Assembly: GCA_033977485.1 (NCBI GenBank)
Contig: CM066989.1
Span: forward strand, 95,871,887 to 95,935,886
Length of the DNA stretch: 64,000 nt
Reading direction: 5' to 3'
From: Hydrangea macrophylla
Lineage: Eukaryota; Streptophyta; Magnoliopsida; Cornales; Hydrangeaceae
Made by a program: the position numbers and the translations under genes. This document shows, in pieces, positions 1 through 10,653 of the stretch. Within the stretch, counting starts at the first letter, position 1. The number at the start of each line of letters is the position of its first letter. Under the pieces are notes generated by a model that was not told where the DNA came from, did no database searches, and saw nothing but the letters and a program-made list of their open reading frames with translations.

Positions 1-547
1 TAGTGTCTTGAAATTCAGGTTGTAGCGTTGAAGGACTGGTATAGTCTTCTAAAGGTTGGCTATCAAATGCTTGTTGATATCTAGCTCCTAATTTATCAAT
101 TGCACTCTCTAGCCTTTTCATTTCAGTAAGCAGCAATTCTAACATACCATTATCCTCAACTTGGTTATTCTCCTCATTATAACTATATGAAGTTTCACCC
201 CATTGTTGTTGGTAATAGTCCCCTTCCCATTGTGTTTGTGTGCAAGACTCCCCAGAAGGAAAGTCTTGGTGCATTTGGTAATCGTGGGAACTACTACTAT
301 ATCCTACACTATCATTTTGGTTATATCCCCATTGCGATTGATAGAACTCTCCAGGTGGAGGTTCTTGATACGTTTGATAACATGGGAGACTAACACTATT
401 ATTTCCCCATTGTGGTGATTGGTAGCACTCAGGTTGATAATGTGCATCATATGTGGGTGCTTGCCAACTCGGGGTATAGTTCACATTACCTAATGTGTAC
501 CCATTCATGGTATTTGTGTTGTATGGAGGGTAATATGGATAAGACAT
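1..547 (-). CDS. N-terminal part of gag or leader ORF of Athila/Tat-type element E1 (partial)
   Basis: Seen: reading the minus strand from the ATG at 547 leftwards gives an uninterrupted frame of 182 codons that is still open at the window edge, so the C-terminus is missing. The product is rich in Tyr, Gln, Pro and Trp, with imperfect repeats ending in QWG (PQWG, SQWG, QQQWG), then a more charged segment near residues 135-165 that could form a coiled coil (LELLLTEMKRLESAIDKL). It starts about 130 bp inside the primer binding site of E1, where an LTR retrotransposon places gag or a leader ORF. Family knowledge: Gag proteins form the virus-like particle in the cytoplasm. Inference: gag N-terminus or separate leader ORF. 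I recognise no conserved capsid motif in the visible part. The lack of stops, against decay everywhere else nearby, suggests a fairly young element. Confidence 0.6.
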   Translation of the reverse strand, partial: MSYPYYPPYNTNTMNGYTLGNVNYTPSWQAPTYDAHYQPECYQSPQWGNNSVSLPCYQTYQEPPPGEFYQSQWGYNQNDSVGYSSSSHDYQMHQDFPSGESCTQTQWEGDYYQQQWGETSYSYNEENNQVEDNGMLELLLTEMKRLESAIDKLGARYQQAFDSQPLEDYTSPSTLQPEFQDT

Positions 548-678
548 GTTTACCCAAAATATTTAAACAAAAGAAAACAATTTTTTTTTTCTTGTGAGAG
601 AAAAAGTCCAATGATTTTTTTTTTTTAAGTCAAAGAAGAAAAATGGAAAAACTTAGTAAAATCCTAACCTAGTTGCCT
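548..678 (-). other. E1 untranslated leader
   Basis: A/T-rich stretch between primer site and ATG, with runs of T and A on the plus strand (about 578-592 and 616-626). No ORF or clear signal apart from its position. Confidence 0.5.
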
Positions 679-696
679 TCCCCGGCAACGGCGCCA
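679..696 (-). promoter_or_regulatory. Primer binding site of E1 (tRNA-Asp type)
   Basis: The plus strand reads TCCCCGGCAACGGCGCCA, the 3' end expected for plant tRNA-Asp with CCA. The minus strand is therefore the complementary primer site TGGCGCCGTTGCCGGGGA typical of Athila/Tat-group Ty3 elements. It lies six bases from the LTR edge and fixes the element on the minus strand. Confidence 0.85.
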
Positions 697-1330
697 AAAA
701 CTTGACACGACTAAATAGTTGTGCGCTCTTGTGCAACACCCAAGTGTAGGTGATCGTGCAAGTAATACTGGATAAGTCCAGGTCGATCCCACAGGGAAGG
801 AATAGGAAGAATATCTACTAAGTTACAACCTAAAGCAAAAGAAAAGAAAATCAGAATATAAAAGTGGAGGTTCTACGAATCCTAATTAATGAAATTAAAC
901 TAAATAATAAACTAAGCATAAAGAAACATAACTAATTAAACAGATAAACTAAAGGTGCTGGAAACACGTGAATCCACATTGATCCTAACCATCTACCATG
1001 CAAATTCATTAACGTTCTATGGAGTTCATTCCTTTTCAGCATTCTGTATTTTTCTAAAGATAAAGACTCAATAGCCCTTTCATGACCGGGACTACATCAT
1101 CACATTTGAGTAAAATACATGGAAGACGGTTTAAAACAATGGTAATTACTTGCACTCTAAATGGTGTTAGCATTCAAAGTGGTTTTCAAAAGTCATTGAA
1201 GAAAATAGCCTTAAGGCTTTAAGTTCTAAAAACTGTTGTGACAAACTGAGCTTATAGGGACAATTTGATGACAGATTTCTAAAACAAAAAGTCATGGAAT
1301 ACTTAAAAGAATCATCTCAAGATTCTGCAG

Positions 1331-1450
1331 GTTCGATCGATCGAAGCGCTCTCGATCGATCGAACATCACCATCCTTCAATCGATCGAAATGTCTTCGAT
1401 CGCTTGACTATCCCTGGTTCGATCGATCGAAATATCTTCGATCGATCGAG
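1331..1450. repeat. Cluster of TCGATCGA palindromes in E1 LTR
   Basis: At least five copies of TTCGATCGATCGA or a one-base variant, on both strands. The block 1331-1364 is itself a near-perfect inverted repeat. A second cluster lies at 1861-1930. No repeat unit of constant length, so this is not a simple tandem array. Confidence 0.8.
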
Positions 1451-1860
1451 CCCAAGGTTTCTAAAGGTTGCATGGCAGAGGCTGGGAATCAATGTTTCAT
1501 CACATATTCCCAACGTCTAAACTACGAAAACATAAATAAATTATTGCAGAAATAGTAAAACAAAGCAATCATCAACATCTAAACTAATAAACAATCAAAG
1601 AACATAGATTGGAAAGAAAAAACCTGTAAATAATCTGAATATAATCTGAATAAACTTGAAACAAACTTGAATCTTCAATCTACAATGGAAAAGGAGGAAG
1701 AAGAAGATTAATCTAACCTAAACTACTCCTAATCTAACCCTAAAACTACCCTAAACTGCTATTTTTCGCATTCTGGAGCGTCCTCCCTTCGTCTGGCGTC
1801 AAAACGACGTATATATTGGGTTCCCGCAGAGTTCACGCAACTTTTGGGTGATTAAAAAGT

Positions 1861-1930
1861 TTGATCGATCGAGCTTAGTTCGATCGATCGAAGGTTCGAT
1901 CGATTGAACTCTTCTTCAATCGATTGAACT
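1861..1930. repeat. Second TCGATCGA cluster in E1 LTR
   Basis: Four copies of the same motif family, two degraded to TCGATTGA as expected from deamination of methylated C. Same LTR as the 1331-1450 cluster, about 400 bp away. Confidence 0.75.
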
Positions 1931-2317
1931 CTCTGCTTTTGACAGCTCTGCGCACCGATGGGAGAATGGCCATAACTTTTCACTCGGACCTCGGATTGAC
2001 CTCCCGTTTGCGGCCACGCGACCGTAACTCAAAGATCTACATTTTATATCTCTGGTAAAATCTTCCAAATCTGAAGTCTTCATTGTCAAAATTGGCATTT
2101 TCCCAGCTGCTTCTGTTGTTCTATCCACCAGAATCACTTTTCTTTAGCTCCACTTCATTGATTTACATCCTAATACCTATAAAACAATACAAAAACATAT
2201 GGTTTAGCATTAACACAATAAAAAGAACATTGTTATTAGAATGCACCTAAATGTAGGGACTTTGGGGATAAATGTATGCATAAAAGACCATATAATACGC
2301 TATGAACATGCACTTTT

Positions 2318-2548
2318 CACCTCGAATCAGTAAACTACTTCGATGTTATCTTGGGCATGGATTGGTTGTCACTCAATCAAGCTAGAATTGATTGTGACCA
2401 GAAACGGGTTAGTTTCTATCCGTTAGGTAAAAAAGAATTTACTTTTCAGGGTAAGGGTGTGATTGTACCGCTGTACTTGATATCGACGATTCAAGCAAGT
2501 AAGATGTTGAAGAAAGGTTGTTCGGGTTTTTTTATGGCTGATTATTGA
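2318..2548 (+). pseudogene. G1 protease, C-terminal part
   Basis: The frame reads FDVILGMDWLSLNQARIDC near 2338-2396, the conserved C-terminal flap of Ty3 aspartic proteases and the start of the linker to reverse transcriptase. The N-terminal half with the catalytic Asp-Thr/Ser-Gly is absent because E1 inserted just upstream. The enzyme would cut the Gag-Pol polyprotein inside the particle. The frame ends in a TGA at 2546-2548, before the next domain. Confidence 0.85.
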
Positions 2549-2604
2549 CACCTGAGTTCTTAGACCACTAGTAGAAGACATTCCAGTAGTTCAAGAATTT
2601 TCAT

Positions 2605-3460
2605 ATGTTTTTTCCAGATGAGTTACCTGATGTATTGATTGAAAGAGAGCTTGAGTTCACGATAGAGATAGTGCCAGGGTCACAAGCAGTATCCAAAGCA
2701 CCATATCGAATGGAACCAGTAGAGTTGAAAGAATTTAAAGTTCAGTTACAGGAGCTGCTTGAGAAGATTTCATTCGACCTAGTGAACTCCAGTCTTGTTT
2801 GTGAAGAAGGATGGGACAATGTGTATGTGCATTAACTATCGAGAGTTGAATAAGTTGATCGTCAAGAATAAATATTCGTTGTCGCAAATATATGACTTGT
2901 TTGATTAGTTGCAAGGGGCTTAGGTATTTTTGATGATTGACTTGAGATCCAGTTTCCATCAGTTGAAAGTCAAGGAGGAGGATGTTGAGAAGACAGCTTT
3001 CAGAACTAGATATGGTTACTTTGAATTTTTGGTTATGCCGTTCGGAGTGACTAATGCACCAACCGATTTCATGGACTTGATGAATCGTGTTTTCAAGGAC
3101 TATTTAGATGAGTTTGTCATTGTGTTCATAGATGACATCCTAATCTATTCCAAGAGTGTTGAAGACCACAAACACCATTTGCGATTAGTCTTTCAATAAT
3201 TACGAGAGAAGAGATTGTTTGAAAAATTGAAGAAGTGTGAGTTTTGGTTAACAGAGATTACTTTTCTTGGACATATAGTATCAGCGAAAGGAATTTCTGA
3301 AGATCTTCAGAAGATAAAAGCAGTTACCAATTAGTTGAGACCTCCGAATGTGACGGAAATCCAAAGTTTCCTAGGATTAGCTATTGTGAAGGACTTTTCA
3401 CGTATAGCAATGCCGTTGACACAGTTAATGAAGAAAGGTATTGCTTTTGTATAGATTCTA
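2605..3460 (+). pseudogene. G1 reverse transcriptase
   Basis: Pieces in order: fingers region (PDVLIERELEFTIEIVPGS, 2630-2690), NYRELNKL near 2830, [26 protein letters not shown] from 2939, MPFGVTNAP near 3034, and the catalytic [10 protein letters not shown] near 3127-3156, whose two Asp residues are kept. Stops interrupt the frame near 2907, 2922, 3196 and in the connection region (3200-3460), and there is at least one frameshift around 2790-2830. Role in the family: copies element RNA to cDNA in the cytoplasmic particle. Broken by several independent lesions. Confidence 0.9.
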
Positions 3461-3484
3461 GAATGTGAGAAAAGTTTTCAAGAG

Positions 3485-3940
3485 TTGAAGAGTCGACTAG
3501 TGAAGGTACCAATCTTAGCTGTTCCGATGGGGACTGAAGGGTTTATCATTTATAGTGATGCTTCATATAGAGGTTTAGGTTACGTTCTTATGCAAGGTGA
3601 CAAGGTCATTGCATATGCGTCGAGACAACTTAGACCACACGAGAAGAACTATCCAACACATAATCTAGAATTGGTCGTCATGAATTTTGCATTGAAGATT
3701 TGGTGTCATTACCTATACGGGAAGAAATGTGAGATATATACAGATCATAAGAGTTTAAAGTACTTGTTCACGCAACGAGATTTGAACATAAGGCAGAGGA
3801 GATGGTTGGAATTGATGAAGGACTATGAGTTGTCAATTCACTATCATCCGGACAAGGCGAATGTAGTCGCCGATGCTCTTAATCATAAAGCACCAACCAA
3901 CATGGCATCAGATTTGACTTCTCAGAAAGAATTGATTTGA
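3485..3940 (+). pseudogene. G1 RNase H domain
   Basis: One open block of 151 codons. It contains [16 protein letters not shown] (first catalytic Asp), [18 protein letters not shown] (Glu), [18 protein letters not shown] (Asp) and [14 protein letters not shown] (last Asp), the usual order of Ty3 RNase H. The domain would remove the RNA strand of the RNA:cDNA hybrid. The usual LSRK motif after the last Asp is LNHKA here. The upstream pol frame is broken, so the block cannot be expressed as part of a polyprotein. Confidence 0.9.
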
Positions 3941-5191
3941 GATATGGAGAATTTGGAACTTGAAGTGATTTCGAGGATTGAAAGTGACTTGATGTCAAAG
4001 ATCGTGGCACAACCACTCTTGATTCACGAGATTACAGAGAAATAACTTCAAGACGTGGCTTTGAAGAAGATTTGTGATGAAATTACGATGCGTAAACAAC
4101 CAAGGTTCACTTTTGAGAACGATGTTCTGAGATTAAGAGGTAGAATTTGCATGTCCAATGAGAAAGATTTGAAACAGAACATTCTAGAGAAAGCACATAA
4201 TACGAAGTACACTGTTCATCTGGGAAGCACTAAGATGTATAGAGACTTAAGACATGTTTATTGGTGGTCAGGAATGAAGAGAGAAATAGCATGCTATGTT
4301 TCAAGATGTACGAGTTGTCAACATGTAAAGACCAAATGTCAAGTACCTTAAGGATTGTTACAACCGTTATTGATAGCCGAGTAGAAATGGGAACACATTA
4401 CAATGGACTTTATTAGTGGGTTTCCGAGATCGAATACTATTATCTATCGTTTGACAAAGTCGTTGCACTTCTTACCGCTTCAAATAACTAAGCCGAAGAC
4501 TTTAGCTACGTTTTATATTCGCGAGATTGTGAGACTACATGGTATTCTAGTTTCTATTATTTTGGATAGAGATAGTAGTTTTACATCAAAGTTTTGGAGG
4601 GCCTTGCAAGAAGCAATCGGTACCAAATCACATTTCAGCACTGCTTTTCATCCTTAGATCGATGGTCAATCGAAAAGAGTGATCCAAATTTTAGAGGACG
4701 TGCTTTGTTTTTATGTACTTGATTTTCAGGGTGATTGGGAAGACCACTTGCTGTTGATTGAGTTTGCATATAACAACAGTTTTCAGTCGAGTATTGGGAT
4801 GACTCCTTATGAAGCTTTGTATGGTCGTATATGTCGTTCACCAATTAGTTAGACATAATTCAAAGAAAGAATGATTGAAGGGCCAAAATTTGTGCAAGAT
4901 ACGACAAACAAGATAAAGCTAATTCGACAATGGTTACTAACAGCTTAGAGTAGGTATAAGAGTTATGTCGACAAGCGTAGACAACCGTTGGAATTTGACG
5001 TGGGCGATTTGGTTTATTTGAAGGTGTCACCTTCAAAGGGGATTACTATATTTGGGAGATACTGGAAACTCAATCCAAGGTATGTAGGACCTTTTAAAAT
5101 TATTGGGAGAGTTAGACCAGTAGCATATCGATTGAACTTGCCGAATGAGTATTCTCAAGTTCATAACATGTTTCATGTATCATTACTATAG
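3941..5191 (+). pseudogene. G1 integrase with GPY/F module
   Basis: Zinc-binding HHCC region at about 4208-4345 (HLGSTKMYRDLRHVYWW, then CTSCQHVK). Catalytic core at 4403-4850 with LDRDSSFTSKFW (second Asp). The expected Glu of the DDE triad in the TDGQTERV-type motif is changed: after a stop near 4656 the frame reads IDGQSKRV, so Glu is Lys. C-terminal module at 4988-5191 with [19 protein letters not shown] (GPF) and [14 protein letters not shown]. Further stops near 4351, 4384, 4849 and 5190. The enzyme would insert cDNA into the host chromosome; this copy is catalytically dead. Confidence 0.9.
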
Positions 5192-5425
5192 AAACAAGTA
5201 ACCGAAGATAGAGATCAAGTGATGACTCTGATGCCGAATGAAATTCAGGGTGATTTGACATATGTTGCATACCTAGTAGAGATATTGGATCGAAAGGATC
5301 AAGTCTTATAAAATAAGGTGATATCAAAGGTGAAAGTGTTATGGCGTAGCCAAATAACGGAAGAGATGACATGGGAGATAGAGAATAAGATGCATACTCA
5401 GTACCCTCACCTTTTCGATATATGA
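5192..5425 (+). pseudogene. G1 chromodomain and pol C-terminus
   Basis: After the FHVSLL motif the frame resumes with YLVEILDRKDQVL, KVKVLWRSQ, EEMTWEIENKM and YPHLFDI, followed by TGA at 5423-5425. This is the order of the C-terminal chromodomain that defines chromoviruses and is thought to steer integration to particular chromatin. One stop lies near 5308. Its position after GPY/F and just before the polypurine tract supports the call. Confidence 0.85.
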
Positions 5426-5452
5426 GGTATAAGTTTGGGGACAAACTTCTCT

Positions 5453-5467
5453 TAAGGGGGAGAGAAT
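5453..5467 (+). promoter_or_regulatory. G1 polypurine tract
   Basis: AAGGGGGAGAGAA just upstream of the 3' LTR: the primer for plus-strand cDNA synthesis in LTR retrotransposons. Confidence 0.8.
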
Positions 5468-7564
5468 TATAACACCCGCAATTGTGTTATTGCATTTCAT
5501 TACATTGTCATGCATGAAAATGTGATGTGTTGTGCATTTTGGCACATGTGAGTGAAATTTGACTCACGAGTCGATTTGGGTGTCTGTGTAAGAGAACCCA
5601 TTGAGATGGTGTTGAATGAGTGTTTTGGTGTTGTGAAGTCTCTCCGAGTATGAGACGTTCATTGTGGAATACATTAAATGTTTATCTGAAATTAAATGTT
5701 TACTTGTGTATTTCACTATTTGTATTATTTTCTGGTTTAGAATATATTTCTATTGTTAATTTTGGTATCCTGGTAAGGACGAATTAACACGCTACTAACT
5801 TGGTAGGCTAATTAGCAATTTCATAAAAACCATATGAGACTGCGTTTTAGCAACCAAACGGAACATAGATGAAAACTTTTATAATTTTTAGTTTTCACTC
5901 GCGAAGCAATGAAATTGGTGTAAGAAGTTTTGGAAGATAATTAGGAGTTTTGAGAACTCGTGAAGAAGTAAACACAATTCCCGAAAGTGTTGCCTATATA
6001 AAGATATATATGACTTTGATATTTTTTATAAAAGTTTAACCTAAAAGCTAGAGGACGCCAAAAGGGAGATTTTGAAGCTTCGATCTTCACGACGCCAAAC
6101 GACAACAGTTCGTCCGTTTGTTTTATCCTAGAATTCATATTTGAACTCCTCGAGGTAAGGCCATCGTTTTGATATCCATTAGGCCATGTTTGGCTAAGTT
6201 TTCTAAAAACTTATTTTCTAGAATTTTCTTAAAAATTGATAATTGGATTTCTGATCAATAAGAATTATACAAGACGGACTTCTGCATGTTCTTTGAGCTT
6301 GGGTTTTCTTTGGAACAAATTGTTAGAGTGTTATTCAGAGGTGAGTGATTCAACTATGTGTTGGGAATGATTTATTGACATGCATTCATGTTGTGATATG
6401 AAAAGCATGTGTTAGTTGATAGATATATATTGTGTAGTTCATATTGGGCAATTATATTGATAAGTACGCCCATTTCTAAGGTGAAATGTTTATGTCGAAA
6501 GCACGGTGAAATGTATCTGAGCATGTTGAGTTGTTATTTGGGTCAAAGGAGTGCGTGTATCAAGCCATCATTGTGGAGCCGTTAAATGCATAAGGTCGCA
6601 CGTTTGAAGAAAAGAAAGGTGGGTCTTACCTTTTTGCGTGGACTTATTGGAGAGGAGTCGCAGATTAGGAGTATGGAACGTACACGTGGGATCTCCAGAG
6701 ACTAGTATGAAATATAGAGATGTGAATGCGAGCATGTTTATTATTCATGTGCATTGTTGTTTTATTCACTAAACATTAGCTTAAACAAATCGAATATGTG
6801 TGGTTATTCAAATAACCATTTCAGGTGTTAATGCTGGCGAGGAATCACAGAAATGAGCAAGTGGGTTTGGGAGTTCTTGTAAGGCGACTTATCATGCTTA
6901 TGTCATAGTTTTGAATTGGAAATGTTATAATAAGGATTTTATAACCTATTAGCTATGTTTAACTTAGATTCATTGAACGAATTTAGAATGTTGTAATAGA
7001 TGGGAATCTTTTGTAATTTTGTCTTAACAATGTTTTAATCCAGTTGGGATCGCTTTGGTATAAGTTTGGAGTGTGTGTTTGACCCCTGGCAGATTTTAGA
7101 AACCTTTTAAACTTGGTAAATTTTGCAGAATGCCTTGCAGTAGGAAAACTGTCAACTAAGTCGTGACTCCAGTCGACTAGGTTCAAGGTTTAGGCACTTT
7201 TCCCTTTAGTTTTACTAAGGATCAGTCAATTGATCCCCAAAAATAGTCGACTGGTTTCTGCATGAAAACTAGACATTCTATTGGGATGGGTTTGGTTGAC
7301 CGGACAAGCCCAATCGACTGAACATTTGAGGCATCAGTCGACCGGACATAGGAGTTAGTCGACTGGAGTGAGCTGTTGGAGTTTTCATGTTCTTTGCAAC
7401 TCTCAGTCACCGACCTAGTCGACTGGACTGCTGGTTTTAAAATGAATTGTTTCTTTTTCGCTGCGTGTTATTAAAACCAATTTTTGTGAACGTTAATGAA
7501 TTGGAATAGCCTCGGTGGTGTGCCACGGTCTTCGGTTTCGCTATTGTGGGACTGGATTGTGACA
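5468..7564 (+). repeat. 3' LTR of G1
   Basis: Begins TATAACACCC right after the polypurine tract, a one-base change from the usual TGTAACACCC. TATATAAA at 5995-6002 is a candidate TATA box. The proposed end ATTGTGACA at 7564 is the best CA-ending match to such LTRs, but the second LTR is not in the window, so the right edge is uncertain. Contains the AGTCGACTGG cluster at 7150-7430. No ORF of note. Confidence 0.6.
7150..7430. repeat. AGTCGACTGG motif cluster in G1 LTR
   Basis: About seven copies of CAGTCGACTGG or close variants (AATCGACTGA, CAGTCGACCGG, TAGTCGACTGG) spread over 280 bp at irregular spacing. The core GTCGAC is palindromic. The same motif recurs in the LTR of S1 at 16910-17120. 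Confidence 0.8.
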
Positions 7565-7677
7565 CGTTGGCAAACATGTGATTAGTTTGGCTAAAATATA
7601 GTAAAATTACTAAAGTGGTAGTATAGTCAAATATGTCCCAGAGAAGACGTGGCTCGAGTGAGAGCCAAGGTATTTCC

Positions 7678-7723
<46 letters not shown>

Positions 7724-7921
7724 CAGTTGTGGACAAGGTCCTCGGTTAGAGAATTTTACAATGGATGGTAGAGGTTTCAGGGGGATTAAAGTTATAAGTC
7801 AACGGGGCTATGAGGCTATGGGAAAGTTTGAGGGCTAAGGCAGATAGGCGAGAGTGGAGGAGTCGAGTGGTAAGGGCAATGGTGAATGAAGAGTGAAGGC
7901 TGAAGAGTGAGAACTTTTGTT
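7565..7921. other. Unassigned stretch left of C1, with a (GA)n microsatellite
   Basis: Between the proposed G1 LTR end and the C1 target duplication. Contains a GA run at about 7682-7721. It was continuous with 16374-16545 before C1 inserted. I recognise no repeat family; a weak minus-strand ORF crosses the insertion site (listed separately). Confidence 0.5.
7746..7921 (-). other. Distal part of a possible small minus-strand ORF split by C1
   Basis: Seen: from an ATG at 16423 on the minus strand, reading to 16369 and then, leaving out C1 and one target duplication, from 7921 to the stop at 7746-7748, the frame stays open for 76 codons. A TATAAATA box lies 84 bp upstream of that ATG. The product is Ser/Leu/Thr rich with no motif I know. 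Against it: the minus strand is pyrimidine-rich here, so stops are rare by composition. Could equally be a fragment of an unrecognised repeat. Low confidence. Confidence 0.2.
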
Positions 7922-7926
7922 GGTCA

Positions 7927-9081
7927 CGTTGGAAATATTATAGAAAATACAGCGGAAGGATTTCAAAAAATTTCTGAATCCTCACAGTGGTTGATTAATC
8001 AAACGATTAAGTAAAACAATATTATTTTTAATTGTTACCTCAAACTCTGAAGTTGTAGATGATACGGTATGTAGCCTTTGTCATCGCCGGACCTTCACCG
8101 TTGTTCTCTGACCTTCAGATGCACATGAAGATGGTAGGAATCTCCCAAATCACTTTAAGCTCTCAATATAGTGTATGTGATTTTTTTAGTCACGTTAATT
8201 TTTTCCTAACAGATACGCATGTATATATATAAGATATGGATACAAAGATATAGTAGCACTAAATCTCTTATCTCTTTTAAATTCAAATTAAAAATTAATT
8301 TAAATTTAATATATATTTATCTTCACAAAAAGATTAATTATCCATATACTTATATATAAATACAATCTATTATATACAAATACCATACACAACTTTAGTA
8401 TGCACACTGCGTCTAGGAGCCAACGATGAGATCTGATGGCCATCATTTTTCCTAGCTTCCAATCACATCTTAGCCCATCTGATCAACTCTAGATCTAACT
8501 AAGATTGATCAATTACAAACATACCCTACTACAATATTGTAATTGCACTCCAAGAAAATAGAAATTATACTAAGGCCTAATTCACTAAATTTATCTACAA
8601 ATATACCCCATCCATGTAAATAAGCAACTCAAGGTAAAATAATAATTTGACTGTCTACCTTTTTGGTCACCTATTATTTACTACTTTTGAAAACTCTAGT
8701 TATCCACAATCGATCACGTATGGAAAGATCATGCTACCCTTTTGCAAATAATTATTATTTATCTATAAATAATATATAAAAACTAGTATTGAAAAAATCC
8801 AACTGAGTACTCAGATTTCTGTGATCGAATGAAACTATCCAAAAGTTATCCAACATGGATTCCATATTGAATATACACGTTCACAGACCTCATATACTGA
8901 TCACCCAAAATGCCGAGGTATTGATCATAAGATCTCACTATATAGTATATCAAAGTAACTAGCATAGGAGTGTTGAGCCCATTTATCTCCTCAGGATTAA
9001 GAGTAATTTACAATTTAATGAACTAGATAAATAATCACAAGAGACAGTCATTTAGTGCAATAATCTAGGTAGCGATCTTGT
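7927..9081 (-). repeat. 3' LTR of C1, truncated
   Basis: Matches 14818-15990 closely by eye (shared blocks such as CCTCACAGTGGTTGATTAA and AGACAGTCATTTAGTGCA). The first base of the LTR is C instead of T. Similarity stops at 9081/9082, where Tat LTR sequence begins, so about 380 bp of this LTR are deleted. Confidence 0.85.
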
Positions 9082-10325
9082 TTTCTCTGTCTCAGCAGCT
9101 TAGTTGACTTGCAACTTGTTTTCCAGAACACCTTTACAAAAAAGTGGTCCCAACTCATTTTTCCCTTTAACTTCAGTGACTTAGGGAACTTTTTGTATAA
9201 TATGGGCCTCTAATTGTTTTGTTTTCATTTTCGAAGATTTTTCTAATTTCAGTCATTAGTACGGATTCTGTTTCCAAGTAACCTCTATTGTTTATATGAT
9301 TTCTCCCAATCTGTAACTACAATCTTGATTTGGTTTTTTTCTATGTATTTTAGACATAGTAGGGATGATCTCCATACAAAATCATGAATTAAAAGCATTT
9401 TTTACCTCACTTTTCTATTTTTACAAAATCAGTTCACTATTCTGTCCACTATTCACAGCAAGCAAGTTTTACTTTTATTTTTTGATTAGATGTTCCCATG
9501 CAATCTAAATTAGTTTAGATCTTAGGAAATAATTCATACTGCATTTGTACATATCCTATAATGATATTCTTCATGCATTCATGCATATTGCAAAGTCTCA
9601 AATCACTTTAGAAAATCCATGAATACAAACACAATACTACTTTGCACATTCTAGGATCATTCATTGCATCTATGCTCCTCCCGATCTAATCTTCCTTTCT
9701 CATCCGTCCCGGGGATTGAAAGATCTTCTTTTCTCAAGAATCAACATGTATACATTCTAGCTTGCTAAGCATATTTTTGATTTCTTTGATTATTTATTTC
9801 CAGAATAATTCATGTCCCCCTTCTAGACTAGGAAAACTTAATTGCTTGATATGTGATTAGGCATTTTTCCTAAGTTTGCTTTGTGTGATATTTCACTTTT
9901 GCATTGTGTGATACTTGGCTTAGATCTTATGAATTATATCTTATCTTTTGATCTTCCATTTCAAGATTCTTATGCAATATAATAGACCTATCATTAATAT
10001 TACTTGTCGAACCAAATAAAGTATAAGATGATTAATTTGATGCTAATTAAGGCACGTCGAGAGACGGGGCGAGTTGAGGGTGTTTTAGTCGTGACAAAGG
10101 CTTCTTCCTCTCTCGTACCAAAATCCCAAGTCAAATTCTTTGGTTATGAAAGGCCCGTGCACTTTATCCGTTTGGGTGAGTCAAATTGGATTTCTTGGTT
10201 CCTTAAACACCAAGTGGCGACTCTGTATCTATTTTCACAGACTTTCTTTTTTCTTCAAATGTTTCAAAGGAAAATCAATTCCGAAACCCTGGAAGGGGGT
10301 GGACCCTGGAGGTCGTGTGTCCACA
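9082..10325 (+). repeat. T0, truncated Tat/Ogre-type LTR inside C1
   Basis: Right-hand 1.24 kb of an LTR of the T1/T2 family: compare with 58910-57603 read in reverse and with 40850-42160. The 3' end GTGTCCACA at 10325 is complete; the 5' two thirds are missing. It joins the C1 gag on the right and the broken C1 LTR on the left, so one deletion probably removed the rest of the Tat element together with C1 pol. It keeps the TGGCGACTCTG motif at 10215-10225. Confidence 0.85.
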
Positions 10326-10653
10326 CACGTCCATGCTCACTAAACATCTCCTTTAGGTTGAGCATTATATCTTTAGTAGTAGGTATAGACTGATACTGGT
10401 GCTGGAGGACATTTGACATGGATACCAATATATAGCACTTAGCAATCTCATCACCCTTCTTCTACGGCTCATAATGCTTACTGTCCACTTTAGGATAATC
10501 TAAGGCAAGAAGTTCATGTCAATCAGTTGAGAGCACATATTTGTACCCATTAGCAAAAAGCACTATATCCAGATTACGTTTCCAATCCACATAATTTGGT
10601 CCAGTTAATTTATTTTCCTTGAGAATAATTGACAATGGGTTGAATGAAGACAT
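10326..10653 (-). pseudogene. C1 gag, N-terminal fragment
   Basis: Reading the minus strand from the ATG at 10653: a segment with LKENKLTGPNYVDWKRNLD, then a YILVSMSNVLQHQYQS segment and LNLKEMFSEHG, matching the start of the C2 gag (34596-34930) piece by piece. This is the N-terminal capsid region of Copia Gag. The frame has internal stops and is cut at 10326, where the Tat LTR begins, after the LKEMF motif. Capsid C-terminal half, zinc knuckle and all pol domains are absent. Confidence 0.8.

Larger units (their letters stand above)
703..2312 (-). repeat. 5' LTR of E1
   Basis: The left edge is firm: the primer site is followed by AAAACT and then TGACACGAC, the complement of an LTR ending in CA. 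The right edge is set where the chromovirus protease sequence resumes. TGCA at 2309-2312 gives a minus-strand start TGCATG, but the target duplication cannot be checked because the other LTR lies outside the window. Contains two clusters of TTCGATCGATCGA-type motifs and no ORF of note. About 1.6 kb. Confidence 0.6.
2313..7564 (+). mobile_element. G1, decayed Ty3/gypsy chromovirus (pol and 3' LTR)
   Basis: Plus-strand order protease, reverse transcriptase, RNase H, integrase, GPY/F module, chromodomain, polypurine tract, LTR is that of a chromovirus, closest in layout to the Tekay/Del group (inference). Gag and 5' LTR would lie left of E1, outside the window: E1 inserted in the protease domain. 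Every domain carries stops or frame breaks, so the copy is dead. Confidence 0.85.

Noticed and set aside
679..696. tRNA-like 3' end sequence
   Set aside because: Only the 18 terminal bases are present, beside an LTR edge; it is a primer binding site, not a tRNA gene.
5112..5545. Minus-strand ORFs opposite the G1 integrase and chromodomain
   Set aside because: Antisense shadows of a clearly recognised plus-strand pol.
7437..7736. Minus-strand ORF with a Leu-Ser run
   Set aside because: The run comes from the GA microsatellite at 7682-7721; no domain.
10004..10393. ORF with a segment conserved in other Tat LTRs (GRVEGVLVVTKA)
   Set aside because: It is the U5 region of a Tat LTR, where DNA-level conservation is expected; in T1 the frame hits stops and it overruns the LTR end here.
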